Source: Rossellomorea aquimaris (GTDB lineage: Bacteria > Bacillota > Bacilli > Bacillales > Bacillaceae_B). From it: DNA of 64,000 bases. The notes beneath the pieces are model-generated. The model was given only the letters and a program-made list of their open reading frames with translations, was not told where the DNA came from and did no database searches. Shown here in pieces: positions 53,129 through 62,231 of the stretch. A program made the position numbers and the translations under genes. The DNA lies in the NCBI RefSeq assembly GCF_001877785.1, contig NZ_MINN01000096.1, positions 372,001 to 436,000 on the forward strand, in the 5' to 3' direction. Within the stretch, counting starts at the first letter, position 1; every line of letters starts with the position of its first letter.

Positions 53129-53697
53129 AATTGGAACGAATCTTACCTTTTGCCCGAAAACTGCTTGAGAATGCAGTTAAACCGGGTGATATCACAATAG
53201 ATGCAACACTTGGCAACGGCCATGATACATTGTTTCTGGCTCAGCTTGTCGGCGAGAACGGAAGGGTTTACGGCTTCGATATTCAAGAGGCTGCCATTCA
53301 GAATACGAAAGATCAGCTCGCCACCCATGAACTCTCTGATCGTGTCACCCTTTTTCACCAGGGTCATGAGACGGTCATGAATGTGATTCCCCCCGTCCAT
53401 CACGGGAAAGTGACAGGAGCGGTCTTTAATCTTGGTTACCTCCCGGGTGGTGACAAAACAATTGTCACCCGGCCAAGAACCACCATTTCGGCAATGAATC
53501 AAATCCTTGAAATGCTTGCACCTGAAGGAATCCTTATTCTCGTTATATATCACGGTCACCATGAAGGAGCCGTCGAACGGGACTACCTGCTCCGTTACGT
53601 AGAAAAACTGGATCAGAATTACGTACACGTTTTACGTTATCAGTTCGTGAACCAGCTCAATAATCCTCCATTCATCCTCGCTCTGGAAAAAAGATGA
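53125..53697 (+). CDS. ytqB: tRNA 5-aminomethyl-2-thiouridine methyltransferase YtqB (MnmM)
   Basis: Class I SAM methyltransferase of 190 residues completing the mnm5(s2)U34 wobble modification in Gram-positive bacteria. The SAM motif is IDATLGNGHDTLFLAQLVG followed by VYGFDIQE. The family signature AVFNLGYLPGGDK is intact. The start overlaps the ytqA stop (ATGA), so the two are translated together. A bidirectional terminator follows. Confidence 0.92.
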   Translation: MKLERILPFARKLLENAVKPGDITIDATLGNGHDTLFLAQLVGENGRVYGFDIQEAAIQNTKDQLATHELSDRVTLFHQGHETVMNVIPPVHHGKVTGAVFNLGYLPGGDKTIVTRPRTTISAMNQILEMLAPEGILILVIYHGHHEGAVERDYLLRYVEKLDQNYVHVLRYQFVNQLNNPPFILALEKR

Positions 53698-53701
53698 AAA
53701 T

Positions 53702-53741
53702 AGGGACTGGCCTTCATCACGCTGAAGGCCAGTCCCTTTCT
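53702..53741. terminator. Bidirectional terminator
   Basis: AGGGACTGGCCTTC / GAAGGCCAGTCCCT, a 14-bp perfect stem between convergent genes. Confidence 0.92.
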
Positions 53742-53745
53742 GGTT

Positions 53746-54747
53746 TTATAGAAGTGCATCGGCAATGAGCTCGAAGGATTTGAGCTTGTCCTTGAAGTCG
53801 TACGTTATGCTGACAAGCATGATCTCATCCGTCTGGTACTCTTCACTGAGCTGAAGGATTTCCCTTTTCACTTTCTCAGGTCCCCCGACGATCATGCGCT
53901 TGCGGTTTTCACGGACACGTGCGGCTTCGAACGGACTGTATTGGTATCCAGCCGCTTTCTCGGGACTCGGTGTCCCGTTGGAACGCATTCCCTGTTCGAT
54001 CATGATCAGTGACAGATCGATGCTCGATGCGACTCTCTCCGCCACTTCATCGGTCTCTGCACAAATCGTGAAGACCGCCACTGTATTCTTCGGTTTATCC
54101 AGGAATTCTGAAGGTACAAAATGATTGCGGTAAGCCTCTGTATACTGAGGACCGCCTTCCCCATTGATGAATTGTGCAAATGTATAAGGCAGCCCTTTCT
54201 GCGCAGCAAGCATGGCACTGGATGGACTCGATCCAAGCATCCAGACCTCCGGCATCGTCGGGATCATCGGTGCAGCCGTCAACCCTTGATAAGGGTGGGA
54301 TGGAGGCAGTGAATCCGTCAGGTACCCCAGCAGCTCATCAATCTGCTCCGGGTAACGGTGCACGTCCCGGTGTTTACCGTCACTGAGTGCCATCGAAGCC
54401 ATCGGCATGCCGCCAGGCGCCCTGCCAAGTCCGAGATCGATGCGGTCAGGATTCAAGCCTTCGAGGAGCCTGAAGTTTTCCGCAACTTTATAAGAGCTGT
54501 AGTGCGGCAGCATCACACCGCCGGATCCGACACGTATCTTTGAAGTATTCTGTGCCAGGTGGGCAATCAATACCTCCGGTGAGGACCCGGCCAGGCTCGG
54601 TGAATCATGGTGCTCCGATACCCAGAAGCGGGTGAATCCCAGCTTCTCCACGAATTGGGCAAGTTCCACTGTATTATTCAACGCCTCGCGGGCGCACATT
54701 CCTTCTGAAATGGGTGATTGATCCAAGACACTTAATTTGATCGTCAA
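53746..54747 (-). CDS. LLM-class (luciferase-like) flavin-dependent oxidoreductase
   Basis: A 333-residue TIM-barrel flavoprotein of the bacterial-luciferase superfamily; substrate unknown. Characteristic segments are LGFTRFWVSEHHDSPSLAGS near residue 40, RVGSGGVMLPHYSSYKVAEN, RIDLGLGRAPGG and VWMLGSSPSSAMLAA. It resembles the YceB/YwcH-type group used for undefined monooxygenase reactions. TTG at 54747 lies nine bases after AAGGAG; the ATG at 54756 touches that site and is less likely. Confidence 0.87.
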   Translation of the reverse strand: MTIKLSVLDQSPISEGMCAREALNNTVELAQFVEKLGFTRFWVSEHHDSPSLAGSSPEVLIAHLAQNTSKIRVGSGGVMLPHYSSYKVAENFRLLEGLNPDRIDLGLGRAPGGMPMASMALSDGKHRDVHRYPEQIDELLGYLTDSLPPSHPYQGLTAAPMIPTMPEVWMLGSSPSSAMLAAQKGLPYTFAQFINGEGGPQYTEAYRNHFVPSEFLDKPKNTVAVFTICAETDEVAERVASSIDLSLIMIEQGMRSNGTPSPEKAAGYQYSPFEAARVRENRKRMIVGGPEKVKREILQLSEEYQTDEIMLVSITYDFKDKLKSFELIADALL

Positions 54748-54820
54748 TTTGGACATCTCCTTTATCTGATGTGAGTATTATTATCAATTTCAGGAGAAAA
54801 AATGTCCAATAACATGCTTA

Positions 54821-54849
54821 AAGGGTGACGGCTTGGAGCCGTCACCCTT
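54821..54849. terminator. Terminator after the inhA-type gene
   Basis: AAGGGTGACGGC / GCCGTCACCCTT, a 12-bp stem immediately past the protease stop codon. Confidence 0.82.
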
Positions 54850-54855
54850 AACTTT

Positions 54856-57228
54856 TTAGTGCTTTTTGATTTCGATTCGTCCCACGGACTTATCTTTACT
54901 TTGACCAGTCACTTTAATCTTCAATCCATATTCAGGAACATTTCGACCTGCATCCGGCATCTTTTCATTCAAGTAACTGCGCTTGTCATTGAATTCAGGA
55001 TTTTTGTGAGTATACTTATCTTCCAAAGTCACTCCAAGCAGCTCACGGTAGTCAAGGAACATCTTTTCTGTTTTATCCATGCTGAATGCTGCATCATGGA
55101 TCTGGTAGCGAGTAGAAGCCATTGAGTTGTCACTCCACTTCAGCTCACGCTGGTCTGCATCAACTACACCAAGGAAGCCTTCCCCAGGATGAATACCCGT
55201 CCAGTTGTCACCATATTTTTCATCGGCGTACCAGATGACAAGACCTGGATCATATTGCATCAGGCTGTCGCCTCTGCGGATATGGGCCAATCCTTCATCC
55301 ACCCCTTGGTGGTTTCTCCACTCAAGAAGATAGTAATGTTCAGATGTTTTGATTCCATTATCCTTCGTGAAGCCTTCCAATGAAACTTTAGCGTCCCCTT
55401 CAGCATCATCAAAGAACAATTCACTTCCGTCAGCAGTGACTTTGATGTCATCTGCATAAAGTCCGGGATTTACTGCAGCTACGTCAGTCCAATAATTCAA
55501 CTTGACTTGGACATTCTTACCTGCATATTGACTAAGATCAAATACTGCATCTACCCAGCCGTCAGATTTTCCAGTAATTCCATAACCAGGGTTCTGATCA
55601 TGAGGGTCTGTATCTGTTGTCAGATTTCCAGGAATGCTTGTCCAATTTTCTCCGTCTTCGCTCACTAGAACGGAAGCGTAATCCCAATCTGTTTCAATGT
55701 CATACCATGCTTTAAATGAAAGCTCGGCATTTGTTGCAGATGTCAAATCTGCATTGATCACCGCTGAATTATCTAAATTATTTCCGCTGCCGCTGAAATA
55801 TTCAGATTCCCCACTGAAAGGAGTGTTGACCACAGTTTCTTTGTCAGGCAGATTGATACGGAACGCATCAGCGTTCGTCCCTTTTGTATTCGCCTGATCC
55901 AAGAAAACTTCCATTCCTTTTTTATCGATCTCTTCAAGATTTACTTCATCATATTTCAGCCAGTTTCCGCCATGAGCAGCCTGAAGGAACTCTTTCGACC
56001 AGGCGCTGAAGCCAGTTGGTTCTGTACCAGGGATGTCACCTGCCCAGCTTCCGCTTGCCATGATGGACCAGTACGCGATTGCTTCACCTTCACCAGAATA
56101 CTGCGTATCATACTCATCCGGCAATCCAAGATCATGCCCATATTCGTGGGAGAACACTCCGGCTGCTCCATCGGCAGGCTGGACTGTATAATCATAGGCT
56201 GCCATGTTTCCGCCCCAGTAAGGAACATCCGTTTCAGTTCCATCCACCGGGAATACATCTCCTAAGTTCCAGCGATGGGACCAAATAGCATCCGGTCCGA
56301 GGCTTCCGCCGCCAGCTTCCTCACCAACAGCGGAATGAACGATCATTAAGTGATCGACCAATCCGTCTGGTTCACGGGTATCGCCATCACCATCGAGGTC
56401 ATAGCGGTCTTCCTGGTCATAATCAGCGAGGTCTACACTCGGATCCGCTGATGCAGCTTCAAGTGCTTCACGTACCAAGCTTCTTGCATCTCTATCATTA
56501 TCTCCTGCTTCAGGGTCGTTCCCGCCATAGTAAGCTGCTGGTTCTTTTGCTTGATACCACCCAGCAACTTCACCCTCAACAGTGTAGGCACCGTTCGTTT
56601 GCTGCTCATAGAATTGTTTCATGGATACAAGGTTTTCTCCGTTTGGCCCTTCGTATCCATCTTCCCCGAATACCATGTCTTCGTAGTGTTCTTTTACATA
56701 GTCCTCATAATACATATCCGATTCCCCTGGTTGGATCGAATTATGAGGGAAGTCAGAGAATTCCATCAGTAATACCAGGACTTTATCCGATCTGGTATCT
56801 CCGTCATAATCCTCTTCTACTACAGGGTCAAGATTTCTCTTTTTTCCTTTTTTATGCTTGTCACCTTTTTTATGTTTCTTTATGTCTTTTTCTAGCTTTT
56901 CTTTTTCTTCCTTTAGCTCGCCGTCATCTTCAAGTTCTTTCAGTCCTTCTGATTTTTCCTTGAGGAATTTCTTTACTGCTTGTTCTGCCTGTTCAGCAGA
57001 TGCTTTCTTAGAAAGCTTCCCGCTTTTTTGAAGCATCTCGATCAGCTTTTCCTCATTCGCGATCGCAAGGTCAAATGGCCCCTCTTGATGTGAATGGGAT
57101 TTTTGCACCGTCGGCTTCGCCAACACATTCTCTGGTACTGCAGTCCCCGCTGATGCCGGTACGGCAAATGCACCGATTCCCAAGGCAGCAGTGAGAGCCA
57201 TAGTTAAAACTTTACGTGTTTTCAACAC
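54856..57228 (-). CDS. inhA: Secreted M6-family metalloprotease (immune inhibitor A type)
   Basis: A 790-residue secreted zinc protease. A signal peptide (TMALTAALGIGAFAVPASAG) is followed by a helical, lysine/glutamate-rich propeptide to about residue 135 with KKHKKGDKHKKGKK. The M6 catalytic domain has HEYGHDLGLPDEYD near residue 361 and YWSIMASGSWAG as the Met-turn. Residues about 470-640 form an immunoglobulin/MAM-like region, and the C-terminal part (LLEWRNHQGVDEGL, ADQRELKWSD) matches InhA. InhA proteases degrade host antimicrobial peptides and exosporium components in relatives; activity here is inferred. Start GTG after AAGGGGG. Confidence 0.92.
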   Translation of the reverse strand: MLKTRKVLTMALTAALGIGAFAVPASAGTAVPENVLAKPTVQKSHSHQEGPFDLAIANEEKLIEMLQKSGKLSKKASAEQAEQAVKKFLKEKSEGLKELEDDGELKEEKEKLEKDIKKHKKGDKHKKGKKRNLDPVVEEDYDGDTRSDKVLVLLMEFSDFPHNSIQPGESDMYYEDYVKEHYEDMVFGEDGYEGPNGENLVSMKQFYEQQTNGAYTVEGEVAGWYQAKEPAAYYGGNDPEAGDNDRDARSLVREALEAASADPSVDLADYDQEDRYDLDGDGDTREPDGLVDHLMIVHSAVGEEAGGGSLGPDAIWSHRWNLGDVFPVDGTETDVPYWGGNMAAYDYTVQPADGAAGVFSHEYGHDLGLPDEYDTQYSGEGEAIAYWSIMASGSWAGDIPGTEPTGFSAWSKEFLQAAHGGNWLKYDEVNLEEIDKKGMEVFLDQANTKGTNADAFRINLPDKETVVNTPFSGESEYFSGSGNNLDNSAVINADLTSATNAELSFKAWYDIETDWDYASVLVSEDGENWTSIPGNLTTDTDPHDQNPGYGITGKSDGWVDAVFDLSQYAGKNVQVKLNYWTDVAAVNPGLYADDIKVTADGSELFFDDAEGDAKVSLEGFTKDNGIKTSEHYYLLEWRNHQGVDEGLAHIRRGDSLMQYDPGLVIWYADEKYGDNWTGIHPGEGFLGVVDADQRELKWSDNSMASTRYQIHDAAFSMDKTEKMFLDYRELLGVTLEDKYTHKNPEFNDKRSYLNEKMPDAGRNVPEYGLKIKVTGQSKDKSVGRIEIKKH

Positions 57229-57385
57229 GTCATTCCCCCTTCGTATGTACTATTTTTTTACAACTAATTACAATATACTAGATTTTTCAGAAATATCCAT
57301 ATATTCTGACATAAGTTGATTATTTTCTCCTACAAGAAATTTTCACAAGGGAATATTTAACCAATAAACCGGGACATAAAACGAC

Positions 57386-57424
57386 AAAAAGCTGGTCCTA
57401 TTGGTATAGGACCAGCTTTTTTTA
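57386..57424. terminator. Terminator after the ytpA-ytpB operon
   Basis: AAGCTGGTCCTA / TAGGACCAGCTT stem with A and T tails. Confidence 0.88.
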
Positions 57425-57464
57425 TGGGACTATTTTATTTCGTGGTGCGAAATAACTATGTTTT

Positions 57465-58529
57465 TCACTTAGCTTTCTTTATTTTCCGGTACATTTTTCC
57501 ATTCCAGAAGAAGAATTTTGTCACCCAGCCGGCTTCTCCGATGAATTCTTTTGAGAAAGCCTGGACCCTTTTCTGCCTTCTGGCTTTTTCATCAGAAAGA
57601 TACACCCCGATCAGCCCTTTATTGATCAAACGGTGAAAGCCCGAGTGAGGAAGTTCGTTCGTATGTTCATCCGCTTTCCGCAGGAAATGAATAAGTCTAT
57701 CCTTTAGATGAGCTTCATTTTCATAATAAAAACAGAAATTCAAGTCTCCTCCCTCATGGTCTTCTTCCTGATCGATGAAATAATCCAGCAGGATATGAAG
57801 GCCCTGTATGTAAGGAAAATAGCCAGCCTTGATTTTTTCTGTATAGGAAGGCTGGAAATCCGGTCTGCTGGCGTAGGCCACCAGGCAGAAGATCCCGAGT
57901 GTGGAACCGGAGCATGCCGAAAATTCATACCAATCCATCTCCGGGAGTCGGGAACGGTGCCGCTCAAACCATGCCTGAAGCCGCCCCTCCCTTTCTTCCG
58001 GAGTCACGTGTTTATGGATCTGCAGATCACAATAATAATCGCACAGTTCCAGAAGCTCGTCCTTGATGCTTTCATAGTGGGGGATATCTGACAGCGAGTC
58101 CTGGCAGGCAAGCACTAGATCGCGCAAATAACCGCCGTCATCCTGATCTTCCCTCAGTGCATAATAGTTAACAGGACCTGCCCCGACCGTCAATGCATCC
58201 TTCATTGACTGGTGCAGGAGTCTGAAATCCTCTGGATCGAGGGACGTACTCCTGTCACAAAGATTATCAAGATAATCACTGATCGTCTGGTAAGCAACCG
58301 TGAAGCGGATCGTTTCTTTCTTCTTTTTAAGTGAGAGGATGGAAAGGATCGAACCCCCTTCACAATGAAAGGTCTTATGCTCAATACTCGCTAATGCCTG
58401 TTTTCTTAATTCATCATTCGGAATTTCACCGGCACGTTTTTTCCAGTGATCCAGCTCTTGATGAACCAGCGGAAAAATATCCCGATACACTTTAGTCATT
58501 AATGAAAAAGGACTTGCAGGTACTGACAA
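57465..58529 (-). CDS. ytpB: Tetraprenyl-beta-curcumene synthase YtpB
   Basis: Terpene synthase of the DUF2600 family converting C35 heptaprenyl diphosphate to tetraprenyl-beta-curcumene, the first committed step to sesquarterpenes of spore-formers. 354 residues, mostly helical. The acidic Asp-rich region is TISDYLDNLCDRSTSLD, with GAGPVNYYALREDQDDGGYL and HILLDYFIDQEEDHEGGDLN following, both typical of the family. TTG at 58529 follows GAGGTGG. It starts 13 bases after the ytpA stop. Confidence 0.92.
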   Translation of the reverse strand: MSVPASPFSLMTKVYRDIFPLVHQELDHWKKRAGEIPNDELRKQALASIEHKTFHCEGGSILSILSLKKKKETIRFTVAYQTISDYLDNLCDRSTSLDPEDFRLLHQSMKDALTVGAGPVNYYALREDQDDGGYLRDLVLACQDSLSDIPHYESIKDELLELCDYYCDLQIHKHVTPEEREGRLQAWFERHRSRLPEMDWYEFSACSGSTLGIFCLVAYASRPDFQPSYTEKIKAGYFPYIQGLHILLDYFIDQEEDHEGGDLNFCFYYENEAHLKDRLIHFLRKADEHTNELPHSGFHRLINKGLIGVYLSDEKARRQKRVQAFSKEFIGEAGWVTKFFFWNGKMYRKIKKAK

Positions 58530-58542
58530 GTTACCACCTCTT

Positions 58543-59346
58543 TTAAATTAAATATCCCAGCGCCTTCAACCTGCTTTCGATGAAGATCTTCGAATATTCG
58601 AAGATCTCCTCCCTTTCAGGCTCGTTATAGATTTCATGATAGCACTTTGGCCATTCCTTATAGTGCATTTCAGAAAGAGACAGCTCATTGAACCATTTCT
58701 TGACCGCACTCTTATCTACGATTTTATCATCCCCGGCCTGCAGCACAAGCAAAGGGACATCCGGCATTTTATTTAAATTCAGTTTAGCAAGCTTGATCGC
58801 TTGTGCAAGCTCCCTGTACCAGCGGACCGAAACTTTTGTAATATAAAGAGTGTCATTGCTGTCAATTTCCCTTACATCTGCATTCCTGGTCGCCATATCG
58901 ATCGTCAATCCCGATGGGAATTTCACCATTGGCGCAATCTTGTTCAGACCATAAGAAAGAAGTTCGACAGGCTTCGACGGTCCGTCAACAAGACCCAGGC
59001 AAGGAGAAGACAAAATGACTCCCGCCACGTTCACATGGGATTCCTGAAGCATCCTTACAGCAATCAATCCGCCCATACTATGGCCAAGGATGAATACAGG
59101 GAGGTCAAATTGGTACGCAGCCTGAACCCAGTCTTTCACCTCGATAATATATTCGTCAAACGTGTCGATATGACCTCTTTGTCTTCTTGAGGTCATTCCC
59201 TGGCCGGGCAAATCCCCCATAATGACATGAAAGCCCGATGCCCGCCACATTTCAATGAGCCAGCCGTACCGGCCATGATGTTCCATTGCTCCATGAATGA
59301 TGACGATGACTGCTTTTGCCTCTTGATCTGTTTCCCATTTCCACAT
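58543..59346 (-). CDS. ytpA: Lysophospholipase-like alpha/beta hydrolase YtpA
   Basis: A 267-residue alpha/beta hydrolase; B. subtilis YtpA is needed for the phospholipid antibiotic bacilysocin. The nucleophile elbow is ILGHSMGGLIAVRML near residue 96, the acid is in LQAGDDKIVDKSAV and the histidine in KCYHEIYNEPE. The oxyanion region is IIHGAMEHHGRYG. AAGGAGG precedes the ATG. It is the first gene of ytpA-ytpB, divergent from ytoA. Confidence 0.9.
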   Translation of the reverse strand: MWKWETDQEAKAVIVIIHGAMEHHGRYGWLIEMWRASGFHVIMGDLPGQGMTSRRQRGHIDTFDEYIIEVKDWVQAAYQFDLPVFILGHSMGGLIAVRMLQESHVNVAGVILSSPCLGLVDGPSKPVELLSYGLNKIAPMVKFPSGLTIDMATRNADVREIDSNDTLYITKVSVRWYRELAQAIKLAKLNLNKMPDVPLLVLQAGDDKIVDKSAVKKWFNELSLSEMHYKEWPKCYHEIYNEPEREEIFEYSKIFIESRLKALGYLI

Positions 59347-59430
59347 GGCAAATCCTCCTTAAATGTTTCTCTAATGGTCATCATCTGCTACCATTATTAT
59401 AGTAAAAAAAATTGAAAGGGGCAGTAAAAA

Positions 59431-59946
59431 ATGCTTTATCCTTATCATGATAAAAAACCAGTGATTGCAGAATCTGCCTACATCGCTGATTATGTAACGA
59501 TTACGGGGGATGTTGAGATCGGGGAAGAATCCAGCATCTGGTTCAATACTGTCATCAGGGGGGACGTAGCCCCAACCAGGATCGGCAGCAAAGTGAACGT
59601 GCAGGATAATTCCATCCTTCACCAAAGCCCTGAAAATCCCCTTATCTTGGAAGACGAAGTAACAGTCGGCCATGGTGTTATCCTGCACAGCTGTAAAATA
59701 AGAAAAAAAGCCCTCATCGGCATGGGAACGATCATCCTCGATAATGCCGAGATCGGGGAAGGTGCTTTTATCGGTGCCGGAAGCCTCGTCCCCCAAGGAA
59801 AAGTCATCCCTCCTAACACACTCGCCTTCGGCCGTCCCGCTAAAGTGGTGAGGGAATTGAATGATTATGATATCAGTGAAATGAAACGGATCTCGAGGGA
59901 ATATGCAGAAAAAGGTCAATATTATAAAAGCATCAAGCCATTTTGA
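59431..59946 (+). CDS. ytoA: Gamma-class carbonic anhydrase-like protein YtoA
   Basis: A 171-residue left-handed beta-helix protein built from hexapeptide repeats (IADYVTITGDVEIGEESSIW and on). The gamma-carbonic-anhydrase metal histidines are visible in DNSILHQSP, VTVGHGVILHSC. Activity in Bacillus YtoA is unproven. AAAGGGG lies nine bases before the ATG. The 3' flank (59969-60128) is unusually structured. Confidence 0.9.
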   Translation: MLYPYHDKKPVIAESAYIADYVTITGDVEIGEESSIWFNTVIRGDVAPTRIGSKVNVQDNSILHQSPENPLILEDEVTVGHGVILHSCKIRKKALIGMGTIILDNAEIGEGAFIGAGSLVPQGKVIPPNTLAFGRPAKVVRELNDYDISEMKRISREYAEKGQYYKSIKPF

Positions 59947-59968
59947 TTCTTATACTTGTGATACCCCA

Positions 59969-60128
59969 ATCCCGCCTGGATTACTACTGTTAAAAAACGG
60001 GATGTGAAGGGAATTACTGATCCGGTCTTTATTTTTAGGCCGGATCGGCAAGTAGAAACCTGCAGCAGAGAAGAGATTGCTGCCGCTTATTATTATCGCC
60101 GGGATAAAATTATACCGGCCGTTTTTTT
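59969..60128 (+). ncRNA. Structured 3' region of ytoA ending in a terminator
   Basis: Four successive hairpins on the plus strand: ATCCCG (59969-59974) / CGGGAT (59998-60003); GATCCGG (60019-60025) / CCGGATC (60040-60046); GCAGCA (60062-60067) / TGCTGC (60078-60083); GCCGG (60098-60102) / CCGGC (60115-60119) followed by T7. The last is a terminator. The earlier three exceed what termination needs and may form a 3'-UTR-derived RNA; no family is recognised. Confidence 0.4.
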
Positions 60129-60130
60129 AT

Positions 60131-60241
60131 TTACTCGTCCAAATGCAGAGTATATCGACCAGAATGTCTTTTTATCGACCATTCTGCTAAATACGACAAA
60201 TCCTGCACCCCCTGCTTTTCATACCAGTACTCTTTACTCAC
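60131..60241 (-). CDS. Possible 36-residue protein
   Basis: GTG at 60241 follows GAAGGG by nine bases and opens a frame of 36 codons: starts MSKEYWYEKQGVQD and ends HSGRYTLHLDE. Composition is protein-like (W, Y, mixed charges) and the reading frame fills most of the gap between metK and ytoA. No homologue is recognised and there is no supporting terminator, so it is tentative. Confidence 0.35.
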   Translation of the reverse strand: MSKEYWYEKQGVQDLSYLAEWSIKRHSGRYTLHLDE

Positions 60242-60286
60242 ATATTATATCCCTTCTATCCCCTACCTGCAGGGATTCCATCAAAA

Positions 60287-60320
60287 AAAACCAACACCCG
60301 TAAAGAGTGCTGGTTTTTTT
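60287..60320. terminator. Terminator after metK
   Basis: ACCAACAC / GTGCTGGT-type stem with A8 and T7 flanks, 12 bases past the metK stop. Confidence 0.82.
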
Positions 60321-60331
60321 GTTACCTGCTA

Positions 60332-61531
60332 TTATTTAAGAGCTTCTGCTTTTAATGCTTCAGCTCTGTCAGTACGCTCCCAAGGAAGATCAAGATCGTT
60401 GCGGCCAAAATGTCCGTAAGCAGCAGTCTGCTTGTAAATCGGACGGCGAAGGTCGAGCATCTTGATGATTCCTGCCGGGCGAAGGTCAAAGTTATTGCGG
60501 ACCACATCGACCAAGACATCCTCGGACACTTTACCCGTTCCGAATGTATCGACTGAGATCGAGACAGGCTGAGCTACACCGATCGCATACGCCAGTTGGA
60601 CTTCACATTTTTCAGCAAGTTCTGCTGCCACGATGTTCTTTGCAACATAACGTGCTGCATAAGCTGCAGAACGGTCAACCTTCGTTGCATCCTTACCGGA
60701 GAAGGCACCGCCGCCGTGGCGTGCATAACCCCCGTACGTGTCAACGATGATCTTGCGGCCTGTAAGACCTGCATCCCCTTGAGGTCCCCCGATTACGAAG
60801 CGGCCAGTCGGGTTGATGAAGTATTTTGTGTTTTCGTCGATCAGTTCTTTTGGAACAACCGGGTCAATCACATATTCCTTCAGGTTGCGCTGGATTTGTT
60901 CAAGTGATACTTCAGGGTGATGCTGCGTAGAGATAACGATCGTGTCGATACGCACAGGCTTATCGTTCTCATCATACTCAACTGTTACCTGAGTTTTACC
61001 ATCCGGACGGAGGTAAGGAAGAACTTCTTCTTTACGCACTTCAGTCAATTGACGGGATATTTTATGAGCAAGCGAAATCGGAAGAGGCATAAGCTCCTTC
61101 GTTTCATTGCACGCAAATCCGAACATAAGACCCTGGTCCCCTGCACCGATCGCTTCGATTTCTTCATCGGACATTTGTCCTTCACGAGCTTCCAGCGCCT
61201 GGTCTACACCCTGGGCGATATCAGCGGACTGCTCATCGATTGATGTCAATACAGCACAAGTTTCGGCATCGAAACCATATTTCGCACGAGTGTATCCGAT
61301 TCCTCGGATCGTTTCACGGACGATTTTCGGAATGTCCACATACGTATTTGTCGTGATTTCACCTGCAACAAGCACAAGACCTGTTGTAACAGATGTTTCA
61401 CAAGCCACGCGGGCATTCGGATCATTCGTTAAAATGGCATCAAGAATTGAATCAGAGATTTGGTCACAAATCTTATCTGGGTGTCCTTCAGTTACGGACT
61501 CAGATGTAAACAGACGACGTTTAGTTGACAT
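60332..61531 (-). CDS. metK: S-adenosylmethionine synthetase
   Basis: Makes SAM from methionine and ATP; 399 residues, normal. Signature motifs are [33 protein letters not shown] and [23 protein letters not shown] at 61531 lies seven bases after GGAGG; a TTG codon just before it is not needed. It is controlled by the SAM-I riboswitch at 61696-61900, closing a feedback loop on SAM itself. It is divergent from pckA, as in B. subtilis. Confidence 0.97.
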   Translation of the reverse strand: MSTKRRLFTSESVTEGHPDKICDQISDSILDAILTNDPNARVACETSVTTGLVLVAGEITTNTYVDIPKIVRETIRGIGYTRAKYGFDAETCAVLTSIDEQSADIAQGVDQALEAREGQMSDEEIEAIGAGDQGLMFGFACNETKELMPLPISLAHKISRQLTEVRKEEVLPYLRPDGKTQVTVEYDENDKPVRIDTIVISTQHHPEVSLEQIQRNLKEYVIDPVVPKELIDENTKYFINPTGRFVIGGPQGDAGLTGRKIIVDTYGGYARHGGGAFSGKDATKVDRSAAYAARYVAKNIVAAELAEKCEVQLAYAIGVAQPVSISVDTFGTGKVSEDVLVDVVRNNFDLRPAGIIKMLDLRRPIYKQTAAYGHFGRNDLDLPWERTDRAEALKAEALK

Positions 61532-61695
61532 CAAGGTTCCTCCTTAAGCGTAATTGCCGGCATGAACCGGCAAAACAAATAAACAGATACGGTACTCATT
61601 TCCCTAAGTAGTATGAAGTAAACATGGTATTTTTATAAGGAAGGCCCTTATATAAAACATGAGATTTAATCATTTATGCCAGACTATAAAATAGA

Positions 61696-61900
61696 AAAAA
61701 CCCTTCCTCTAAAAAAAGCACAAAGAGGAAAGGTTTCAGATCATAGCCGCGCCTTTTCTCTCTTATCGTTCAAGGTATCCACCTTGCCTCAGTTTAGCAC
61801 CTTCGCTTCATGGGATCCTTCAATAAGAAGGACCAACTATCTATTTAGCAGGTTGCTGGGTTTCATAGGGTCTGCTCCCTCCACCAGCTCAGGATAAGAG
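61696..61900 (-). promoter_or_regulatory. SAM-I (S-box) riboswitch of metK
   Basis: Minus-strand leader: P1 arms CTCTTATC (61900-61893) and GATAAGAG (61766-61759) enclose the conserved core with GGGAGCAGACCC-TATGAAACCC-AGCAACC, the AAGGTGCTAAA segment and GGCAAGGTGGATACCTTGAAC. A terminator follows (AACC-TTCCTCT / AGAGGAAGG-TT then T6, about 61737-61696). SAM binding would promote termination. Confidence 0.95.
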
Positions 61901-61917
61901 TATCCGTTCAAGGTACA

Positions 61918-61947
61918 ATAATAACGTTAAATACTCAAGAGTGTCAA
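61918..61947 (-). promoter_or_regulatory. Sigma-A promoter of metK
   Basis: On the minus strand TTGACA (61947-61942), an 18-base spacer, then TATTAT (61923-61918), placing the start of transcription just before the S-box. Confidence 0.7.
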
Positions 61948-62170
61948 ATGTTTTTTAGTATGAAAAGATTCCCGGTAAATCCGGCTGGACAGGCGACTAA
62001 AATATATAAGAAGAAACATAACAAACATGGGTAAATGCAGGATGATTTTCCGGGTGGACAAGCATAAACTGCTCAAATAAGGAGAAATAAGGTGCGGATT
62101 TTAAGGAAAATGTTACAAGTTTAAGTCACAATATAAAAAATGGCTAAATAGTATAGACTAATAAATTAAT

Positions 62171-62181
62171 TGTGTTATACT
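62171..62181 (+). promoter_or_regulatory. Probable CcpN operator over the pckA -10 box
   Basis: TGTGTTATACT fits the CcpN consensus TRTGHYATAYW at every position (consensus quoted from memory). It contains TATACT, the likely -10 box. A weaker, inverted match lies near 62151. CcpN represses pckA under glycolytic conditions in B. subtilis. Confidence 0.55.
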
Positions 62182-62231
62182 ATTTTTGAAAAGATACAAG
62201 GTATTTAAATTTATATAAAGGAAGGGTTCTA

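Noticed and set aside
60004-60303. Plus-strand 99-codon frame after ytoA
   Set aside because: It runs through four hairpins and the metK terminator, and its composition is not protein-like.
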